DNA of 9,558 nt from Candidatus Lithacetigena glycinireducens (GTDB lineage: Bacteria > Coprothermobacterota > HKB111), in contig QLUP01000032.1 in the NCBI GenBank assembly GCA_018725485.1, positions 1-9,558 of the forward strand. The letters run 5' to 3'. Both the position numbers and the translations under genes were made by a program. The notes beneath the pieces were generated by a model that searched no databases, was not told the DNA's origin, and saw only the letters and a program-made list of their open reading frames with translations. Shown one piece after another: positions 5,438 to 9,558 of the stretch (position 1 is the first letter of the stretch; every line of letters begins with the position of its first letter).

Positions 5438-6170
5438 TTTTCGCCAGTATCAACATCCGGGTTGATTCAAGATTCAAGGCTGTCCTGTTATAGTCCCCAA
5501 ATACCTTCTCCACCAAAAAACCTGTTTCTTCCAATATTCGTTTCATCTCGGCAAAGGAATAAAGTCTTAATTCCCTTTTAACTTCTTTCTTCTCTTCCTT
5601 ACGAAAGTAAATTCTTCGAGTATGTTGAATACCAGTGTGAATATCAAAGCGGTGTCTTTCCAATAGGGTAAAGGCAGGATATTCCCGAATTTCATCTGTT
5701 TTGAAGTATCTGATTATATGGTCGCGGTTCTCCAGGTCAAGAAATAAGTATCCTCCATTTCTTAACACCCGGTTAATTTCTAACAGAGTTTTGGCATCAT
5801 CTTCTTCGGTAAAATACCCAAAAGAGGTGAAAAATAAGGTTACTAAATCAAAAATATTGTCCTGTAAAGGAAGTTTCCTCATGTCCCCCTGAATCAAATC
5901 CATATTTCTACCTTTGCTATTACTTTTTTCCCGGGCTTTTAACAGGTAATTGCGATTAAAATCAAGCCCTACCACTCTATAAGAATGCTGGGAAAATACT
6001 TCCAAGTGTCTTCCATATCCACAACCAAGGTCAAGAATCAAACTATCTCTGGTAACCCCAGTTTCTGTAAGAACAAAGTTTACCTGCTGAATATTTCTTT
6101 GTGGATCGTCTTTAATAAGAAGTGTCCGGAGGTAATCTTGGTCAAAATATGAACCAGGCCAATCTTCCAA
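5427..6170 (-). CDS. Class I SAM-dependent methyltransferase
   Basis: A 247-residue soluble methyltransferase of unknown substrate. The Rossmann-type SAM-binding motif I is LDLGCGYG (46-53), with the acidic residue after strand beta-2 at D70 in VVGLDFN, QGDMRKLP (94-101), and FDLVTLFFTSFGYF (107-120). The C-terminal part has YSFAEMKRILEETGF (204-218) followed by NxTxxxxES (228-236), typical of small-molecule class I methyltransferases of the Methyltransf_11/25 type. The start is a TTG two bases after the stop of the preceding gene; no earlier in-frame ATG, GTG or TTG is available because an in-frame TGA lies three codons upstream, and no good Shine-Dalgarno sequence is seen, so translational coupling is likely. 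It overlaps murF by 11 bp. By position it may modify a cell-envelope precursor, but nothing in the sequence proves it. Confidence 0.9.
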   Translation of the reverse strand: MEDWPGSYFDQDYLRTLLIKDDPQRNIQQVNFVLTETGVTRDSLILDLGCGYGRHLEVFSQHSYRVVGLDFNRNYLLKAREKSNSKGRNMDLIQGDMRKLPLQDNIFDLVTLFFTSFGYFTEEDDAKTLLEINRVLRNGGYLFLDLENRDHIIRYFKTDEIREYPAFTLLERHRFDIHTGIQHTRRIYFRKEEKKEVKRELRLYSFAEMKRILEETGFLVEKVFGDYNRTALNLESTRMLILAKNVN

Positions 6171-6172
6171 CT

Positions 6173-7381
6173 TTATTCAAAAGATTTTATGGATAATCTT
6201 AAAGCTTTCCCCCTGGTAGTACCCACCCCCAGAAGGTCACCCCATTGAAAGAGAGAAAGAACAGGAATAGTTTTCAAAGAATATGTGCCTATACTCTCCA
6301 CCCGGCTATCCTGGGTAATCTGAAAAGCTTTCAGATTCCAGATGAAGTTGCCAGTTTCTTTATCTTTTTCTCCTCGGGTTGAGATAACAATTTCACCATT
6401 TCTCATAACAGCTACGGTTTCGCCTCGCAAAACATTGGTGGTAGTTTGATAACTCCATACCGTTTCCATCTTTTCCCCGCTCTTAATAAGGTACAGACTA
6501 AGAATATCCTTATGATCTGGGGTTGAATGGTAAGCAGAAACGAGAAAATGATCAGGTCGGGGGTGTTTATAAAAACTAAGGAAAATACCTTTTATTTCCA
6601 GCGACTGGTTATCGTTTCGGTTGAGAATAACCCTGTTTTCAGCAGGAACAGTAACAGCAAGAGTATGTTTTGAATCAAGCATAAGAAAGTCAATAGCATT
6701 TTTTACTTTAAAGACAGTTTTGTTATCCAGAGTGTAAACCCCGGTGGAAGAAAGGTAGTAAATATTGCCATCACTATGTTTATACAACTTAAACGGTGTT
6801 TCAGCGTATTTCAAAGTTTCTAAGATTTTAGCCTGAGATGAACTGATTTTATGAATAACCCCGCTTTTATCGGTTAGTTCAATAGAAGCGAGTAGAACAT
6901 CATCATCCTGAAAAACCACTGATTTTGGATTCCCATCCATAAACTCATAATAAAGAGGTTCTCCTTCCCTGGAAATGATACCGATACTTTTATCTTCTCC
7001 AGCAAAAGCCATCTTATCGCTGGTTACGGTCATAGAAACCAATTTAGGGGCTATAAGTGACGATAAACCCCCAGACTTATCAATATGATAAAAACGTCTA
7101 GCCATTTGCGAATAAAGATAACTAACTTCGCCACTTGGAAGGGATATCCCTGCATCCACCCAGACATCAAAGTAAGTAACTTGATTATCCTTCCCTTGAG
7201 ATTCAATTTTAGGTATTTCTATGACCAGTTCATCTGTTATAGAAGCCGTATTATTCTGACCATTTTTATCTACAGGTAAAAATGGTAAGCCACTAACTCT
7301 CGCAAAGTAATATATTCCTCCTGCCAAAGATATAATTAACACCGATAAACAAGCGATAATAAAAATATATTTTTTATTCAA
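6173..7381 (-). CDS. Membrane-anchored beta-rich protein, function unknown
   Basis: A 402-residue protein I do not recognise. A short basic N-terminus (K3, K4) and one hydrophobic segment (about 5-26) predict a single N-terminal membrane anchor with the rest outside the cytoplasm; there is no lipobox Cys. A polar linker (about 36-60) leads into about 340 residues of repeated short strands and turns (for example MAFAGEDKSIGIISREG, IYYLSSTGVYTLDNK, EIVISTRGE, LLGVGTTRGKALRL). This resembles a beta-propeller such as a PQQ/WD40-like fold, inferred from pattern only. No catalytic motif or metal site stands out. The start is TTG, chosen because AAGGTGGTG lies four bases upstream and an extended -10 box lies further up. 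First gene of the operon with the methyltransferase, murF and murD, suggesting an envelope role. Confidence 0.82.
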   Translation of the reverse strand: MNKKYIFIIACLSVLIISLAGGIYYFARVSGLPFLPVDKNGQNNTASITDELVIEIPKIESQGKDNQVTYFDVWVDAGISLPSGEVSYLYSQMARRFYHIDKSGGLSSLIAPKLVSMTVTSDKMAFAGEDKSIGIISREGEPLYYEFMDGNPKSVVFQDDDVLLASIELTDKSGVIHKISSSQAKILETLKYAETPFKLYKHSDGNIYYLSSTGVYTLDNKTVFKVKNAIDFLMLDSKHTLAVTVPAENRVILNRNDNQSLEIKGIFLSFYKHPRPDHFLVSAYHSTPDHKDILSLYLIKSGEKMETVWSYQTTTNVLRGETVAVMRNGEIVISTRGEKDKETGNFIWNLKAFQITQDSRVESIGTYSLKTIPVLSLFQWGDLLGVGTTRGKALRLSIKSFE

Positions 7382-7385
7382 TTAG

Positions 7386-7394
7386 CACCACCTT
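7386..7394 (-). promoter_or_regulatory. Shine-Dalgarno site deciding a TTG start
   Basis: Read on the minus strand this is AAGGTGGTG, one mismatch from AAGGAGGTG, four bases before the TTG at 7381. It is the main reason to accept a TTG start for the membrane-anchored protein, since it places the hydrophobic segment right after the initiator. Confidence 0.75.
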
Positions 7395-7415
7395 AAAAAA
7401 TTTTTGTATACTATG

Positions 7416-7424
7416 ATTATACCA
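7416..7424 (-). promoter_or_regulatory. Extended -10 promoter of the membrane protein-methyltransferase-murF-murD operon
   Basis: Read on the minus strand this is TGG TATAAT, a consensus -10 box with the TGn extension. Expected transcription start is about position 7409, giving a leader of about 28 bases that contains the Shine-Dalgarno site at 7386-7394. The hexamer 17 bases upstream (CATAAG) is a poor -35 box, which is acceptable for an extended -10 promoter. The site overlaps the upstream region of topB. Confidence 0.65.
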
Positions 7425-7430
7425 TAAAAT
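7425..7430 (+). promoter_or_regulatory. Possible -10 box of topB
   Basis: TAAAAT on the plus strand, with TTTGTA (7403-7408) 16 bases upstream as a loose -35 match. This would start transcription near 7437, leaving only about five bases before the topB ATG. TATGAT at 7412-7417 is an alternative -10 that would give a longer leader including the AGGTG site. The sequence cannot decide between them. Confidence 0.3.
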
Positions 7431-7441
7431 AACAGGTGCTT

Positions 7442-9558
7442 ATGAATACACTGATTATCGCAGAAAAAATGAGCGTGGCAGTTTCTCTTGCCCGTTTTTT
7501 AAAACTTGAAAAGAGTAAGGACGGCTTTTTTCAGGGGAATAATTATATTATCTCCTGGGCGTCTGGCCATTTACTTGAGCTCTATGACCCTGATGATTAC
7601 GATAAAAAGCTTAAATGGTGGTCCTGGAAAACCCTTCCCATAATTCCAGAGGTCTTTAAAATAAAATCCAAAGACAATAAACAACTCGAAATACTTTTAA
7701 AACTAATCAAGAAAAAAGATGTTAAACAGTTAGTAAATGCTTGTGATCCAGGAAGAGAGGGAGAATTAATCTTCCGATATATATATGAATACAGTCAATG
7801 CCAGACTCCTGTTAAAAGGCTCTGGTTAAATGCCTTAACTCAGGAATCTATAGCAGAATCTTTTAAAAATTTAATTAATCAGGAAACTTTAGACCCCTTA
7901 TTTTTAGCCGCTAAAAGTCGTGCTGAAGCTGATTGGCTGGTGGGTATTAATGGATCCCGCTCCTTTACTTTAAAGCACAAGCTTCTCCTTCCTGTAGGCA
8001 GGGTTCAAACACCTACCCTGGCAATAATTGCCAAACGAGACCGGGAGATAGAATCCTTTACCCCACAAACTTTCTACGAATTATTTGCAGATTTTTCAGC
8101 TGATAAAGGTTCTTACCGGGGAAAGTGGCAAGGAACTGAGGGAGATAGGTTATTTGATAAACAAAGGGTGGAAGAAATACATGCCCTAATAAAAAATAAA
8201 AAGGGTGCTGTAAAAACATTTAAAGAGACTGAAGAAAAAGTGGTGGCTCCCCTGTTATTTGACCTGGGAGCCCTACAAAAAGAAGCTAACCAAAGATTTG
8301 GCTTTTCCGCTTCTAGAACCTTGAAAATCGCTCAAAGTCTATACGAAGTGAAGAAACTAATAACCTACCCCAGAACTGACAGTAAATATCTCCCTGCATC
8401 TTATGTCAAAGAGATACCAGCAATACTAAAAGCGTTAAGGAACTCGATTTATTTTCCTTATACAGGTCCCCTAAAAAAAACAACTAACCTTAAAACCAGG
8501 ATTTTTAATGACAGTAAAGTAACTGACCATCATGCTATAGTACCTACCTCAACCGAACCGGTTTTAAGCACCTTAAATAAAGACGAACATAGAGTTTACG
8601 ATGCTATCGTAAGAAGATTTATAGCTGTTTTTCACGAACCAGACCTATACCGAAAAGTTTACATAGAAACCCTGGTAGAAAAAGAGTTGTTTATTACTTC
8701 GGAAAAAGTGATGGTTAAACCCGGATGGTCCGTAGTTTATGATAGGATACCTGGAGAAACTAAGATTACTTTCAAGTTGCATAAGGGTGACCCGGTACAA
8801 GTTACCAATTCCTATATCGAAGAAGGGATTACCCAACCCCCTCCTCATTATAACGATGGTACGCTTATTTCCATTTTGGAAACTGCCGGGAAACTAATTG
8901 ATGATGAAGAACTAAAAGAGGCTTTAAAAGACAAGGGGTTGGGCACTCCAGCTACCCGAGCGCAAATCATAGATAAACTAATTCTGCATAGGTATATAGA
9001 AAGAGACGCTAATTTTTTAAAGATTACCCCTAAAGGTAAAGAGTTCGTTGAAGTTATTGAAAAAGAAAACCCCGATTTGGCCTCTCCAGATCTTACAGCT
9101 GGGTGGGAATTCAGACTTAAAATGATAGAGAAAGAAAAAGAAACCAGGGACTCATTTATGAAAGATATTAAAGAGTTTGTAACCAATATGGTTGAAGGTA
9201 TTAAGACCTCCGAAGCCAGTTCTGCGCTTACGTTAACCAGCAGGATAACCCTGGGAATTTCCTGCCCCTTATGCGGGAAAAATATAAAAGAAAACCGTTT
9301 AGCTTACGCTTGTGAAGGATACAAGGAAGGCTGTAAGACGACTATCTGGAAAAGAAGTTTTGGTAGAACCATATCTTCTAAAGAAGCAGAAAAACTATTG
9401 GAAAATAAAAAGATTGGACCCTATTGGTTTACCTCCAAAGCAGGGAAAAAATATTCAGCTTCCCTGGTTCTTACTGAAAACGGAGTTACCCTGGAGTTTG
9501 AAAATAAACTTCCTTCCGAAAAAGGTTATCGAAAAAGCGACCAGAGAAATAAACAAAC
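7442..9558 (+). CDS. topB: DNA topoisomerase III (type IA), 3' end cut by window
   Basis: A type IA topoisomerase open for 705 codons and running off the right edge without a stop. It cuts and passes single DNA strands, relaxing negative supercoils and resolving or decatenating replication and recombination intermediates. Seen: the Toprim domain with LIIAEKMSVA (4-13, acidic E8) and ACDPGREGELIFR (100-112), EADWLVGINGSR (162-173), VGRVQTPTLAIIAKR (185-199), the active-site tyrosine Y309 in ITYPRTDSKYL (307-317), DHHAIVPT (362-369) and GLGTPATRAQIIDKL (499-513). A C-terminal CxxC-x12-C-x6-C cluster (C608, C611, C624, C631) ends in the GCKTTIWK style common in Gram-positive TopB proteins. Those are about 700-730 residues, so only a few residues are probably missing. 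Start ATG at 7442 has AGGTG only three bases upstream, a short spacing. Divergent from the mur operon. Confidence 0.96.
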   Translation, partial: MNTLIIAEKMSVAVSLARFLKLEKSKDGFFQGNNYIISWASGHLLELYDPDDYDKKLKWWSWKTLPIIPEVFKIKSKDNKQLEILLKLIKKKDVKQLVNACDPGREGELIFRYIYEYSQCQTPVKRLWLNALTQESIAESFKNLINQETLDPLFLAAKSRAEADWLVGINGSRSFTLKHKLLLPVGRVQTPTLAIIAKRDREIESFTPQTFYELFADFSADKGSYRGKWQGTEGDRLFDKQRVEEIHALIKNKKGAVKTFKETEEKVVAPLLFDLGALQKEANQRFGFSASRTLKIAQSLYEVKKLITYPRTDSKYLPASYVKEIPAILKALRNSIYFPYTGPLKKTTNLKTRIFNDSKVTDHHAIVPTSTEPVLSTLNKDEHRVYDAIVRRFIAVFHEPDLYRKVYIETLVEKELFITSEKVMVKPGWSVVYDRIPGETKITFKLHKGDPVQVTNSYIEEGITQPPPHYNDGTLISILETAGKLIDDEELKEALKDKGLGTPATRAQIIDKLILHRYIERDANFLKITPKGKEFVEVIEKENPDLASPDLTAGWEFRLKMIEKEKETRDSFMKDIKEFVTNMVEGIKTSEASSALTLTSRITLGISCPLCGKNIKENRLAYACEGYKEGCKTTIWKRSFGRTISSKEAEKLLENKKIGPYWFTSKAGKKYSASLVLTENGVTLEFENKLPSEKGYRKSDQRNKQ

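Noticed and set aside
5701-5892. 63-codon plus-strand open frame opposite the methyltransferase gene
   Set aside because: Covers the conserved SAM-binding half of the real gene on the other strand; no support.
7085-7279. 64-codon plus-strand open frame opposite the membrane protein gene
   Set aside because: Antisense to a gene with a good promoter and Shine-Dalgarno site; no motif of its own.
8645-9186. Two adjoining minus-strand open frames (67 and 112 codons) opposite topB
   Set aside because: They are antisense to conserved topoisomerase sequence. The Ser/Ile/Leu-rich composition of the longer one is what antisense of Glu/Lys-rich coding gives.

Overview
The window looks like chromosomal DNA from an A+T-rich bacterium, probably a Gram-positive-type (Bacillota-like) or deep-branching anaerobe. 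Evidence for a bacterium: a tRNA-Leu with encoded CCA, Shine-Dalgarno sequences of the AAGGAGG type, TATAAT -10 boxes, a lipobox lipoprotein, peptidoglycan-type Mur ligases and a TopB-type topoisomerase III. The phylum cannot be fixed from this sequence alone. Coding density is very high: the only intergenic gaps of note are about 95 bp (1887-1981) and 60 bp (7382-7441), and no stretch over 300 bp lacks a gene. I see no mobile element, CRISPR array or clear terminator.

Layout. Positions 11-97 are tRNA-Leu(CAG), followed after 10 bases by a MurC-type ligase (plus strand, 108-1505). Its 3' end overlaps a convergent small lipoprotein gene (1497-1886, minus). A short divergent promoter region separates this from a diacylglycerol-kinase-family lipid kinase (1982-2779, plus), which appears leaderless and overlaps the end of murD by 28 bp. 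A four-gene minus-strand operon then runs from 7381 down to 2752: a membrane-anchored beta-rich protein of unknown function, a class I SAM-dependent methyltransferase, murF and murD. The genes are 2 bp apart or overlap by exactly 11 bp. Divergent from this operon is topB (7442 to beyond the right edge), missing only its last residues.

How it fits together. MurC, MurD and MurF catalyse three of the four amino-acid additions of the cytoplasmic UDP-MurNAc-pentapeptide pathway. They are not in the usual dcw order: no murE, mraY, ftsW, murG or ftsQ is present. All three are full length and easily recognised, yet each lacks residues that are normally near-invariant. MurC and MurF have lost the first Asn of the HNxxN motif, MurD has Glu in place of the first P-loop Gly, and both MurD and MurF have lost the lysine that is normally carbamylated. 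The main question the window raises is whether this is a diverged but ordinary peptidoglycan set or a second Mur-ligase set with altered chemistry or substrate. The co-transcribed methyltransferase and membrane protein, and the neighbouring lipid kinase and lipoprotein, are candidate partners by position only.
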